A DNA stretch of 64,000 nucleotides, taken from Oryza sativa Japonica Group. Taxonomy: Eukaryota > Streptophyta > Magnoliopsida > Poales > Poaceae. Below the pieces are notes generated by a model. It worked only from the letters and a program-made list of their open reading frames with translations, did no database searches and was not told the origin of the DNA. A program made the position numbers and the translations under genes. Location of the stretch: the NCBI RefSeq assembly GCF_034140825.1, contig NC_089041.1:28657501-28721500 (forward strand), given 5' to 3'. Positions 16,298 through 28,570 of the stretch are shown piece after piece (position 1 is the first letter of the stretch; every line of letters starts with the position of its first letter).

Positions 16298-18330
16298 ATG
16301 TTTCAGTCATTTTCTGTGTCTCCCATCCTCTCGCTGAAGCTGGCCTTCGCCGTCGCCTTCGCCGTCTCCTTCTCCGTCTCCTGCTGCGCCGCGCCTCCCT
16401 CGCCGCGGGCCGTAGCCGCCGACCTCCTCGCCGTGCTCGCCGGCCCGGGCGCCGCGGCGCGCGTGCCGCCGGCCGCGGAGTCGGCGCGCCTGCGCGCCTG
16501 CCTCCGGTTCCTCTCCCCGGTCCTCCCCCTCCCCGCCGCCGCAGCGATCTCCGAGGGGAGGGCCGCCAGGAAGGTTCTTGTGGAGCGCGGCGGCGCGGAC
16601 GAGGCGGATGGGATGGTGATGTGGCCGCCGGCGCCGGTCATGGAGCTCGCGCGCCTCGCCGTCGACTCCGGCGGCGACCCCGGTGCCATCCACCGCGCGC
16701 TCGACCCCACCATGCTCCCGGTGAGCTCTCGTTTATCTCGTTCTTCGTAGCTCGTAGCTATATCTATCTCCGAGAAATTGTAAAAATTCTAACTCTGCAT
16801 AGTTCTGGATGTGTTACGTACAATCCTGAAATTAATTTCCATAACAAAATCTACCGGGGGAATTTCGTTAGGTGCCTGATGTTCAGAGGGCGAAGAGGAA
16901 CAAATGCCAACTCACAAGAACACCATATGGGAGGCGTTTCGCTAACAAGGTCCAGATTTTTGCCCTAGCTGTTTGCTTGCACTTGAAATTCTTTTTACTT
17001 ACAAAGGTTGGGCATTGTTCAAGTGACATGTTTGTGTTATCAACAGGACATCAATTCATACCTGGCGTTTTTGTTCGAATTGATTGCGGCACGAGGACCA
17101 TCAGTGGGGTTAAATGTATCACTTAGTCGATACGATTTCTTCCACGGACACCTCTTCCTTGCTTCTGGGACAGGAAGGCTTGGAATTCTGTAAGTGTCAT
17201 CAGTTACTCTATACAATTTGTGCTCAACACTTTCTAACGCTGGCCACTCCGATTTCTTAAGTATCAAGTGAGAAGTTGTATGAAAATGCACGGTTCTGTA
17301 TGTATGGTAACATTACTAATTTACTATTCACTATCTGTTATATTGACTAGGTACTCCAATCTGAACATACAACCTAGAATTGAATCATATGCAAATTTAA
17401 GTTGGATATTAGATTTTTCTTTGGAAAAATTGAGAATTGAATCTAAAACTATCGCGAGTATGCAGGAACAAGCATTTGGTCACAGATATGTGGAATTTTT
17501 TTTTTAGTGCCAACACATAATCTTTAATACAGTACATATGTGCCAGAAACTTGTATAGTATCTTCATCAAATATGTAAATGCAAATGATTAAGGTGTGAG
17601 CTATTCTTGAGACAGATTCCATGCTAAAGAATATCCAGCATTTGATAAGGAATTGTTCCCTTACAGTTTGGGATTTTGTCAGGCAGGTATGATTTTAGTC
17701 AGATGCATGGGAAGTCTTAATCTGACTTTTTTTTCACCGATTGGATTTTATTAAATTGTTTATTTTCTCTATGACAGGATCTAATGTAGTGTACGATGAT
17801 TCTATGAATTTACGCAACATCCTTTGGTTAGCACCATTGCCATCTAATGAAACAAAAGCTTGGCTATCACCAGGTATGCTGCCCCTGAGTACTTAACACT
17901 GTTCACATTTCTCCATTGTCTCCAAGATTGTTTAGGTTCTGAATTAGGGGCTCATACGCAGTTCATCTCACTTCAACTCCTATTTCTATTTCTCTCGAAC
18001 AAACAAAAAACAAACTTTTCCTACATATGAATTGACATTCTGCTGGTAACTTTTACATGAAACAGGTGTTTTAGTTGTCCTGGATGCACATCCTGATGGG
18101 ATTATCTATCAGGATATGATACGTGATTATGTTCGGGATGTACGGACAATATATGAAGGTTTGATTTTATAATTTATCAATCTACCTGGGTGGGTTCACT
18201 ATGGAGATAGATGGATAACCTAGTTGGTTTTCTGAACACCTCTGCAGATGATTTTGGAGAGGTTTCCGTTGATGTCAACTATCTGAATGTTGCCAACTCC
18301 GCTCCTGCGAATAGAGTTTTCATTTGCTGA
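16298..18330 (+). CDS. uncharacterised plant protein with N-terminal signal-like segment
   Basis: Seven exons: 16298-16720, 16872-16949, 17047-17189, 17616-17686, 17778-17873, 18066-18158 and 18248-18330. All introns are GT-AG and phases agree; 328 aa, ending ANRVFIC. The start is the ATG of MFQSFSVSP, following an in-frame stop-free leader without ATG. Residues about 9-30 are hydrophobic (LSLKLAFAVAFAVSFSVSCC) and look like a signal peptide or organelle-targeting segment. The GC-rich first exon is Ala/Pro-rich. The remainder, with YDFFHGHLFLASGTGRLGIL, YPAFDKELFPYSLGFCQ and VLVVLDAHPDGIIYQDM, looks conserved and soluble, but I recognise no named domain. Function unknown. Confidence 0.85.
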
Positions 18331-19265
18331 AATTTAACCAGACAATTAGCTATCTTCCCCGGGTGTGATTTTATCATTGTGGGAAGTAGACACCATGTAT
18401 CATTCTTCAAGTCATATAGCCAGGAAAGCAATGGTTTGCTTAGCAAATTTGCCTCTTGACGGCATTTGCATCCTCTGTGATGTTTAGGTGTTTATTTGAT
18501 TTTCTGGAGGATGCTTATTTTGAGAGAGAACGAAGCAACTTATATGGGCCGCACGCAGGCCGCAATCCCGTCCAGACCTTCACGCGGGCCAGAATCCCGT
18601 TCCGGACAACCTGTTTTGGGCCGTACGGAGGCCGGAGTCCAAGTTCATGCCTCGTCGGCTAAACCTGTTTCTGGTTTTGTAGTTTCCGCACCGAGTAGAA
18701 GTAACGTGTGTTTGGTTATATACAATAGAAAATATCAAACTTATCCAAGTTAGAAACAATTAGCCACATCTTAACAAGTCTAAAGGAATCGGTTTGCATT
18801 TTGCAGGTTAAAGGCAGAATGACGTACCATTAAGGGTGGCATAATGGTTAAAGGTAAAATGGAAGAAAAATGAATGAGTAATGGTTGATAGATAATATGG
18901 GATAATCGTTAGATGTAATATAAACACTCTAGAAGTGTTTATATTTCAAATGCTAGATAATTTTGGAACGGGGGAAGTACTAGCAGATACACTGTTAGTA
19001 CATACATGCAGAAGTCTAGAAGCAAATGAGACCAGACTTGTAGCTCTCATAACAGGTTGTAAAATGTAACTAGTAAAGATCTTTTCTGCACCACGACATA
19101 CAATGTAAAATGTATTCCAGATATGTTAAAGGCATATAACAGATGAGCCTTGTGCCCACAGTTTAAAACACGCTACTCTGAATGATCGGTCAAAAAGACC
19201 CACTGAACGGGTACATCTGGGGTGAGAGTCGCAACGAGAAGAATGAAGTGTATAGCATTGCGTCC
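18331..19265. other. intergenic, with MITE-end-like text
   Basis: 3' UTR of the upstream gene and 3' UTR of the convergent NSA2 gene. Around 18840-18985 the text ends TTTTGGAACGGGGGAAGTAC, like the end of a Stowaway-type MITE. A matching opposite end was not found, so it is not listed as an element. Confidence 0.4.
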
Positions 19266-21465
19266 TTACACGAGTAAGACAGCATTGATACAGCCATCAT
19301 TCTCTGGGTTGTTTGTAACTTGTGCATATTTACCTGCACGACAAGAACGCTGTTTTATGGAACAAGTTCCAGGGAGAAGTTAAAAAGCAAAATAAGCAGA
19401 ACATTCAACAGATGCCTTACCCCAAACAACTTTTCCAGCAGGGGTTACCAGACCAAGTTCACTAACGTTCACCTGAAAAGATAAAGTCTGTAAGCACCAA
19501 CAGGTAAAAGCAGGATGTCTAAATGAACATGACAAGCATCCAACAATGTTAAAGTGGTTCCAGCAATCTGCTGCCACTAAGAAGTTCACCATATCCCATA
19601 TATGCCACATCAGTAAGATAATCAAGAGCACAAAAGGAATTTATCTCATAAAAGCTAAAGTTTTCATTATCAATAATTCACTATCAGCTGTAATACTAAC
19701 AACTTAAATGAGATTACTTTTGTTTTCATATACAGGCAGAATTCTTGACATACCTCAATGATAGTTCCCCTTGTCAAAACACCAAGAGTAGAGTACATTT
19801 GACCATTTGGGTTTTTCTTCACAGAAATTATGTCAAGGTTGAAAGTACATTTCAGCTCAGGGTGAGTAACATGGGCCTTTGTGAAACGAAGGCCAGTTGG
19901 CCTAATAAACCGTTCATACTTTGGTGGTTTCCTTGTAAACCCAGGTCCAACAAAGGTGGCCTTAGTGACCATTCTCTTCCACTGTTTGGCTGCATAAGCG
20001 TCATTCGTTAGCAGAAATCAGATGCCTAATAACACATGGTAGTTTCTCAGATCACTACTAGATGACATGTAAAACTGCTTTGGCAGAAATCAGATGCCTA
20101 ATAACACATGGTAGTTTCTCAAATCACTACTAGATGACATGTAAAACTGCTTTGGCACCTAGCTACGAGGAAGTACAAATACATGAATGCACCGAGCATA
20201 CAAGCCAAATGTCAACTAATATTACAGATTTACACTATTGGCACCTAGGTTCACTTACTTTTTCTCTTGCCAGTTCGTAAAACTTTGAACATTTCTTCTT
20301 CAGCCACAGGTCTGACCTGAAAGGAAGAAAATTGTGACAGTGCTTAGTCAAGGTAGGAAAACCATTGATTGCCAGGTACTAGAAACAGTTTGTGTTGAAA
20401 ATCACCTTTGGCAAAGGAACCTCCCATTTGCCAGCCTTTTCCATCCTCTTTTGCTTAATTGTGTTGCTGAGAACCTATGTTTCACAGCATATGAATGATC
20501 AAAACAGTGAAAAGTTGACTTGTGTATCACATCTAGATTATAGAAAGATAGCATTTTAGCAACCCAAAATATGAGTACTTACCTTGGCACGTTGTGTCTG
20601 ATCACGGTCCAGCAGATATGGAGGAAGAGCACCCTCTTGAACATCATCAACCTTCTGCCGAGAAGTTGACTCGTCGTGCATTTTCAGGCTGCAAGTGTAC
20701 ATCCGTGAATGAACTTTACAGAAATGCAACCAAACAAGCAAATTTTACACTTGCGAATTATAATGCTCACATCTCACAATCAAAATATCGCTATGCAAAA
20801 CAAAGCAGTAAACAAACATCAAATCATATCATCTATTCAAAATGCATCAATCTAGTATAAACTATAAATAATGGCAGCAAGCATTCCTGAGCTCACATCC
20901 CCTACCAATACAACAAGAAATCAACACTCAACAGAAATATCAATATATCAAATGGAGCATCAAACATGCAATCTGACAGAAACATTCGACAAGTACTTAC
21001 GTCTTCTTCATCTGTGCCTTCTCGGCATACCGCTTCTTGGCGAACCTCTTACCCTTAGCACCAAGCAACTGCCACAGAACAAACGCGCGCGCATCAGCAA
21101 CAGAAACGCACCAAAAAAAATTGAACAGAAGAGGGGGGGGGGGGAATATAAACAGTCTCTCACCTGCCGGGCATCCCTGGATCGCTTGTGCACCTCGCGC
21201 GCCGCCCGCTTGCGCTTGCGCTCCTCGTAGTCCAGGCGCCGGCCATGGCGCTTCTGGTGAAGCTCTATGTGATCTCCCTGCGGCTGCAGCCAACTCGTCC
21301 AGGAGAAAACTCAAAAAAAATAAAAAAAAAAAAAGCGAGAACGACGAGGAAACGGAAAGACTCGCGGGTGCTGAGATGATCAGCGGTGAATCCCGGGAGG
21401 AACTGGGCACGCAGTGAGGTCAGGTTGGAGGCGGCGGCGGGGAGAAGGCGAGGGGGACTTACCAT
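19266..21465 (-). CDS. NSA2: Ribosome biogenesis protein NSA2 homologue
   Basis: Nine coding exons on the minus strand: 21465-21463, 21277-21164, 21068-21001, 20688-20583, 20474-20406, 20316-20259, 19989-19754, 19472-19421 and 19333-19266; 257 aa. The first coding exon contains only the ATG. The protein matches the NSA2/TINP1 family along its length: [102 protein letters not shown] and the terminal [14 protein letters not shown]2 is a nucleolar factor for 60S pre-ribosome maturation (27S pre-rRNA processing). Length and terminal motif match the human 260-aa protein, so the gene looks functional. Confidence 0.96.
20012..20155. repeat. 72-bp tandem duplication in an NSA2 intron
   Basis: The unit beginning CAGAAATCAGATGCC at 20012 repeats from 20084 with one visible substitution (CTCAGATC versus CTCAAATC). 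It lies in the intron 19990-20258, just upstream of the large exon on the coding strand. Confidence 0.95.
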
Positions 21466-22036
21466 GGCGGCGGCGAAACCCTAGCGGGAGCTCGAGCTTT
21501 GGGTGGGGGAGGAGGAAAGGAGGAAAAAAGAGGCCTCGCTTCGGGATTTATAAGCTCTCTTGGGCCTCCTGAGTGTTAGCCCATGAGAGCTATATGGGCC
21601 TCACCAATGATGTCTTGGGCTTTGCAGGTAGTACCGCTATGTGAGGTGGGCTAAGTTCACATTGTCTCCCTTAGCTAGTGTGCGAATTTGATTCATAATT
21701 TCATCTCCTTCAACCACAATACCTGATATGTTTAACTCCCCAAGTATTAAAACCGGTGCAATTTAACTCCCTCGATGGTTTTGGAAAGCTATTTGCTGAC
21801 GTGGCGGTGTTAACCTGGTCTTTGTTCCACGTGATGTCGACGTGGCGCTTACGTGGTATTAGAATTAAAAAAAATATGTGGAACCCATTTTCACGCAAAA
21901 AATATTGTGGGGTTCATGGGTTAAACCTTTTACACAAAACGATGATAAAAGTGTAAAAAGTGTAAATGGAGTGATGCATGTTAGTGAGTCCGCCCGTCGA
22001 ATGGATTGGTTGCACGGTTCCAGAGGGGGGCTGTTA
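21466..22036. other. NSA2 promoter region and TE-end fragment
   Basis: The first part is the NSA2 upstream region. From about 21690 to 21960 the text (CTCCTTCAACCACAATACC, AAAACCGGTGCAATTTAACT, GACGTGGCGGTGTTAACC) resembles one end of the same style of long-inverted-repeat DNA elements seen at 12.4 kb. Only one end is recognisable here. Confidence 0.4.
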
Positions 22037-22270
22037 CAGACCTGTTTGGGAGAGCTTCTAACTGCAGCAGCTTCTCTCGGAATCAGAATCTCCTCAAACA
22101 TTCTAGCCTTTGGTCCAGTTTCTAAGAATCTGTAGTTGTATAATTCAGAAAATGAACTAGAAACCAAAAGCTAAAAGTTGAGCGTTTGCAGATTCTCGTA
22201 AGTTGACTATCAACCAGTTACTTCTTATAATCTTAAACTCTCCCAAACAAATGCTTCCCCGAACAGACCT
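22037..22270. mobile_element. MITE, 'CTGTTTGGGAGAGCTT' family, copy 1
   Basis: The left end CCTGTTTGGGAGAGCTTCT faces a right end ending CAAATGCTTCCCCGAACAG, an imperfect inverted pair about 230 bp apart. The interior shares AGAATCTGTAGTTGTA, AAATGAACTAGAA and AAAAGCTAAAA text with the element at 55.8 kb. Non-coding. The superfamily is not determined because no clear TSD was seen. Confidence 0.6.
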
Positions 22271-22554
22271 ACAATACTTTGCACTCTAAATTCAATCTCG
22301 AATGGAGAGCCTTAACATGGTAACATGAAACTAGATCTTTCTTGGTCATTTTTTTTTATTTTTGCTGGGAGCCTGGGACTATTGGTTTATACATTTAAAA
22401 ATGGAGTTAACATGTACCTAGTACATTTGGTTTGATGTTGTCTAAATCAATACTTAGGAGGCCAACAACAAAGGAGATCACATATTAAGAGCTGATTGAA
22501 GAACTGCCCTTTATTGCTTAAACATTCTTTGGCATTTTGCCGAAGATTCAAGGG

Positions 22555-22865
22555 CCCATTTAAGTTAGATTGTTCTTTGGATTATTTTACGGATTATCAC
22601 TTAACTATAGGGATACATTAAATATATTAAGCCCCACATACAACAAGCGGTCTGAACATTACAGTAAAAGAAAGACTCCATAAAACATCAGTTGATACCA
22701 AAATTTAAATTTTCAAACTTAATTTTAAAGTTGATTTTAAAATTTTTTATTGAAGTTTATTTTTCAACAGTAATATTTAAGTAGCTAAGAACGTTTATAT
22801 AAAAATTTTACCTATAAATTATTATTATTTTGTTAATACGCCGAATGACATTATCCACATTTAGC
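22555..22865. repeat. degenerate AT-rich MITE remnant, family B
   Basis: It contains the text AAATTTAAATTTTCAAACTT, TTAATTTTAAAGTTGATTTT and TATATAAAAATTTTACCTATA. Related text occurs near 30.4-30.6 kb and 46.48-46.62 kb. Boundaries are approximate. Confidence 0.45.
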
Positions 22866-23326
22866 TATACGATGGGTTTTGTTATTCCTGGAGAGTTTTA
22901 GAAGCCACATTGTTCAGCGCCACAGGAAATGAAATAATATACGTGCATCGACTTAATCACTGCAGAAAATGATCTAGATTTAACACAACATGAAGGCCAC
23001 GCACACGTTGAAGGGGATGACAGCAACAGGGACCCAAAACATTAACCACAAAGTCAAACCCCCAGATTGAACTGATCAAATATAAATGAATTTACAGTTA
23101 TGCACTTGAACAATGACTACAAATCTACCCTATTTACATCTAAGTGCACAGTAGTGAACAACCCCTGCTGTTTTTGCATTTAGGATGACAAATCCAACTT
23201 CTTACACAAAGAGGAGCAACAGAGCAGGATATAAGTGACAACAAATGGCAAATTCCATTTTGTCAAGAAACTATACATCACATATGAAGCCCCTCTAAAG
23301 AAAAAAAAAATCCACCAACTTTAGAA
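22866..23326. other. intergenic and NLA1 3' UTR
   Basis: No repeat end or exon was recognised. The right part is the likely 3' UTR of the minus-strand SPX-RING gene. Confidence 0.5.
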
Positions 23327-26300
23327 TCACATGCCCAAGAATGCCCTGCACTGTGACTCCCAGTGTTCCTTAGCCAGACGAACACGTTCAACCCGCTCCA
23401 TCTGTATTCTCTTCTCCCAGTACTCTGGACAACTGTCAATAGATGATCCATATTAAATTTCAACTTGGTAACAATCCTTGTCCTTTTGCGATAAACGAAA
23501 TATGGTGATAATCTATGTTCATGACATAAAAAAAAGTGTACATTTGTACGGCCGTGCAGATGACTGATGATATGATCCTGAGCAGTTCAGACTTACCTAT
23601 AGCTTAGTAGCATGTTCAGCTCATCCAAGTGTACAGCATTAGGAAAGACTCCTGCCTGAAATGAGAAATCAGGTCAGTTGATGGGACATGCACAAGCATA
23701 TGGTCATCAAATTTGAAGGAATGTTATCTAAAACAAAGATCGAATTGAAGGAATTGTTTATACCTGTCGGCACAGTGGGCACTTTGATTTGCGCTCGGCA
23801 GACTTCAGCCCATCAACGATCGTAACGGATGCAGCAGAACAGCTGCACAAGTAGCAATATATGTGACCACAGGAAAGAGCAACTGGATCAAACACGGTAT
23901 CCTGCAAAAGCAAGTGAATTTCAGAAATTTACAATGCAATAAGGAAGTGCTATGAATTTCGCAGTAACAAGGAACAAAGTTGATACTTGAGCACATTATA
24001 ACAAGGAGAATATAACCTAAGTACGAATTCATACTTCATAACATAAAAAATTTAGTGTATTAATGATATCCTTGTTAGGTAAATTAAGATCTTGGTGCAG
24101 TCGACAAGTGCAAACTCACCAAGCAAATCGAACATGTCAAGCTAATGTCGACACGCATAGAGTCAAAGAGGTTGCATGAAATTGTTGGTTTGTCATCATC
24201 GAATACGAGAGAACAATCCCCAAAGAGCTCCATAGCACCGTTGTTCTTCTTGCTTCTTCTCAAGTTCATGTAGAAAGCCATCAGCTCACAGAGCCATGGG
24301 GATTGAAGTATTTCAATATGCAGACTCTGGGCTTGAGCTTTGAATTCCTGCCCTTGCTTCGAGTAATGTATCTGGAAAAGAGAGGCTTTTAGTTAATAGT
24401 CTTACATAATTATTAATATAACCATTGAGGACCGTCTTAAATCCAAAGACAAGAACAATGATAGATACGTTAATTCTAACAAAAATAGTCACTAGAAAGA
24501 TTAAATATATAAATACAACTCAATCATCCTCTGTGTGTGTGTGTATATATATCCTCGAAGATACCATATGAGTATATGACCCATTGACACCTATATAGAC
24601 TAGCATTTTGGGCTTCACCAAACTCACATGCTTATAACTAAAAGTGTGTGAAATTTTTGTGTTCCTCTCTCAAATAATGGAATACTTATATAGTTATCTT
24701 CCCCCTTCGTTCGGTTTCCAAAAAAAAATATTCCCCCTTTGTCCTTAGTAAGCTTTAAATGTTTCTAATGCCTTTAAGAGATAAAGAGAGGTGCAAAGAT
24801 TAAAGTTTAAGGCCATGCCTTGTCATATTTCTTTAAAATTTTCCTCATGGCCACGGCATTTATAATTGCATAAGTAACCAAGTCTTTGCCTTGCTGTATC
24901 AATGCCCCATGGCTCTTGTGACCCTTGCTGGTGAACCACATTGTATATTTCTTGAAACCTGATGCCAGGTGCAACTCGAGAAGCTTCTTGGCCTTTTCAT
25001 TGAAGCAGCCAATAACGGCTGACATCTCATTGAGAAGAGATGGGAAAAAACTCCCATCACATACTGCATGTTGATAGGAATTTGTCAGATAACCAACCAT
25101 GAAAGGTAAGGTAGACAAAAATAACCATCATGGCGACTCTAATATTCTTTTCTAGGCAAACCGCAGTAGTTACAATATCAATATGAAAGAACCAGGAATA
25201 ATCGACTCTTTTAGGACTCTGAAATATTTATATCAAAACCATCCCAAATTATAGTAGACAAGTCGACACTAACTAAAATAATCGAAAGTTATTCAAAAGG
25301 ACAGATGAATAAGCCCCTGCTAATGAATACAAAATTAAGAGTGGACTTTGTGATGGTTGACATCCCCTTTTCCATGGTTACTACGGCCTATAGTATCTTG
25401 GCACTTGAAAAATTACGTGGTTGTCATTGACAAACAATTACCACCTTGACAATGACTTGCACTATTATAATGGGGCAGTCAATGGGCTATCTCTAGTAGT
25501 GTTCAATTTGAAGTTATGTTATAAATCTGCCGTCCACACGACAGTAGTATATGCAGATTTTCCAAATACCCGACCGATCAACTTAATTTGTTGGTATTGA
25601 TGTTTGAAAGCAAACAAAACATTATCGCCATTTTAAAATCCAATCTTAACCATACAAGGGGCGACAGAGAAAATGCTTCGAAAGAATTGTGCTAAGAAGT
25701 CAAATTGTTGCTTTCTCTGCAGTAAAGCTTCTCTTCCATGCGAAGCTGTAATTGTTTGACACTATAAATAAAAGAAGTACAGCGAGAACAAGGTAGGATA
25801 CATATATCTAAAGGATAAATAAGAGAAAATAGGTTGGCATTCCCAGGAAGAGTTCAACTTGCCGAATACCAAAACCGCTGTGTACAGCCTACAGGTTCCT
25901 CTGTTCCCGCAGAATTATCAACTAGTTCTTCTCACTTCTCAGCACGATGAAACTAAAAAAACTGAAAAAAAAAACAATTGCCTCTTGCAAGTTGCAACAA
26001 GTCCTAAATTCTAATCCTTTTCTAGGTATGCCATTTTGCCAAGGGTTTGTCCTTTTTTAACCAAAAGAAAAAAAAAGTACCAAAAGGCATGAGCCCGCCC
26101 ATTAATCCTCGTTTTCATTGAAAACAAGAAACCAACAGGTTTCTTTTGAAAAAACAGCATTATTTTCAGTGTAAGAGAATCAAGAATAGTCCTACGCATC
26201 AAAGAGACCATATAGGAGGAAATTGAAAGGTATAGTAGCTTTATTCACCAGAGCAATGGCCGGGGCAGCGGCCGGCGGAGGAGCCGTCGTTCTCGTGGGA

Positions 26301-26414
26301 TTGGAGGTCAGAGCGGCATTTCTTGAGCAATTTCTTGAGCCGCTTCAGCCCCACGCCCGGGAGCTCCTCATCCATCCCCTTCATGTACTTCTCGTACTTC
26401 TTGGCAAACTTCAT
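23327..26414 (-). CDS. NLA1: SPX-RING E3 ubiquitin ligase (BAH1-like 1 / NLA1)
   Basis: Six exons: 26414-26249, 25063-24819, 24371-24120, 23901-23764, 23655-23597 and 23432-23327; 321 aa. The N-terminal SPX domain starts [14 protein letters not shown], with [17 protein letters not shown] forming the lysine cluster that binds inositol polyphosphates in SPX proteins. It continues [24 protein letters not shown] and [19 protein letters not shown]. The RING-HC is [24 protein letters not shown] ... KCPLCR, written here as its Cys/His ligands C-x2-C-x11-C-x-H-x2-C-x2-C ... C-x2-C. The family ubiquitinates PHT1 phosphate transporters, linking nitrate and phosphate status. Intron 2 uses a GC donor (24818-24817), otherwise GT-AG. 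The first intron is 1,185 bp. The symbol is from recall of rice OsNLA1. Confidence 0.96.
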
Positions 26415-28032
26415 GAATCCAAATTTAAGGCAAACTTCTTGGCAAATTTTTGGAGCGCTTGAATGGATAACTTGTACGCCTATGGCGTCTGCAAATTGAT
26501 GGATTCAAAATCTTGGGGTATATATATGTTTGTGCGATGTGAGTATGCCTGAATGACTTGAGAAACGATTTACAGGGTGAGCTGGAAACGAACAAAACGA
26601 ATCCAAATTTGTATAGCTCGCGGACGAATTGGGGGGGCACGGTTCAGAGAAGGAATGCACATGCAACAAGAGACGGCAATCGGAACAATGGCTAAAGAAG
26701 GAAATGGAGGAAAACTGATGAAATTAAACCACCAAGAGAAGGCAAAGAAAAAGGGCAGCGAAGCTCACGGAGATGAAGAGGGGGCCAGAAATTCAGTTGA
26801 GCTCAGGCGTCTCACGTGAGACAGTAATAAGAACAAAGAAAGAAATTAAGCTTTTAGGATTTTTTTTCCGAGCAGGGTGAAACGAAGGCACCGGCTGCGA
26901 CGGCATCGCGCCGAATATATACAAGCGAGGAGAGGGGAAAGGGTGGCGCCATGGTGGATGTCCATGTGGCGCGCTCGCGTCGTGAGGCGGCCGCAACGGC
27001 GGGGTCCGCGTGAGAGCGCGAGATGATGATGATGTTCCGTGCGGTGCGGGGCGAGCGTTTCGTTGCGTTTTTCTCTCGTTTTCCCCCGGTTTTGTGGCGC
27101 GGGGAGCGTGCGTGCGCGTGTGCGCGGACGCCGTCGGAGCGGACAATTTTTGTGGAAACAGAATTTGATCGGCGGAATTCAGCTAAGCTCCCACGCAAAC
27201 CTTTGAATTTTGCAGGTTGCAGCTTTTTTTTCGTGAACGCGCAAAAACGATTGTACGTCGATATATTAGAAGAAAAAAGTTACAGTTACACAACCGCACT
27301 CAGCCAGATCGGCTTTTGCAGCCTTTTTTCCTTCCGGAAAACTTGTCAAATCGTTTGATTTATATTATTGTCACGTGTTATCTACTTAATTATGAGAATA
27401 TATTAAAATTTTTAAAGTTCTAGCTAAAATAAGTGGTTAGCAATACAGTAGAGAAAATTTTAGAATAATTGTTTCCTGTCGTGTATAAAATCAAAAAGGG
27501 TTTATTGATAAAAACTTGTTCCAAATAAGGTCGTATACGTTTTGTGATTTCATAGGTATGGTCAAGAATAGTGTGGCCTAGGAGAAGACGAGAGGGACCA
27601 ATTGACGCATGAAGAAATGGAATTCTCGCTTTGCAGTTATGCATCTATATCAAACGTGGGCGAATTTGGATAGGGCGACGGCGACGTAAACGAAAAAGAG
27701 GCGTGCAGTTAACTAAATTTTAGTTGAATCTTGTGGCTGCCCGTGCTGCTGTGCCTGATAGAAAGGCGCGTAATCGGATAACTGTCAAGGAAAGGGTTGC
27801 GTTTCGCTACCTGTTTAGTTTAGCCTAGCTTCCAGGTCTCAATCCTCTGCGTCCGTCAGATATTCTGCGTACTAGATAAGCTAGCGTCTAAAGCCGTAAA
27901 GCGGGCGATATACATGCTTAACGGTCTACGCCTAAGAGGTAAAATTAGATAACAGTTATTTTGGTCAATTGGACAATTGCATGCAAGTAAAGTTTTCCTT
28001 TCTTTTCTACCAAATTTGATACACACACAAAT
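26415..28032. other. NLA1 upstream region and intergenic DNA
   Basis: GC-rich promoter-proximal DNA at 26.8-27.2 kb, then AT-rich spacer. Open frames here are short and without recognisable protein. Confidence 0.45.
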
Positions 28033-28081
28033 GCAAATGTACATATATCATAGGAGGCAAATGTACATATATCATAGGAGG
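28033..28081. repeat. short tandem repeat, 24-bp unit x2
   Basis: CAAATGTACATATATCATAG followed by GAGG occurs twice in direct succession. Confidence 0.9.
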
Positions 28082-28336
28082 TAGACTACAGAACGATATA
28101 CTGTTACAATAAAATAACTGACATCATCATGGTACAGTTAGACATGATACCTACTAGTATCAGATCTGGTACGTGGGTATCATGCTGAGGTCCGTATGGT
28201 ATAGTAGGTACCGGATTCCAATACCAAACATAATACCCCCATATCAGATCTATTACCTAGGTATTATGTTGACATTAGTTATTTCGTTCGAACGGTATAT
28301 CGTTTTATAGTATTTATGATATCATATTTGGACGGG

Positions 28337-28570
28337 TATATCTCAATATTGACGAAATAACCATATGTCCGAGAGATTGGACGATGTATCTTGAAATTGA
28401 TGAAATCATCATACGAGCCTTGCTAGTTGGCATATCTCAAAATTGACAAAGTCAACATATGGTTCATTAGCACACGTGTCTCATTGGTCGTCATATCTTA
28501 AAAGATCGACAAAATCTACATACGTCTTGCTATCGATGGATATGCCATATATCAATAAAATATACTTAGT
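28337..28570. repeat. array of 4-5 degenerate ~48-60-bp repeats
   Basis: Successive units begin TATATCTCAATATTGACGAA (about 28337), GTATCTTGAAATTGATGAAA (about 28387), CATATCTCAAAATTGACAAA (about 28431), CATATCTTAAAAGATCGACA (about 28492), with a last weak one near 28545. Each continues with a CATA(T/C) motif and GTC/GCC text. This style of repeat occurs in rice transposon-derived DNA. Function unknown. Confidence 0.6.

Noticed and set aside
18834-18985. Stowaway-type end text near 18.97 kb as a MITE
   Set aside because: Only one end is convincing; no opposite terminal repeat or TA duplication found.
26793-27358. Frames on both strands upstream of NLA1
   Set aside because: GC-rich promoter DNA; no conserved protein and no splice structure.
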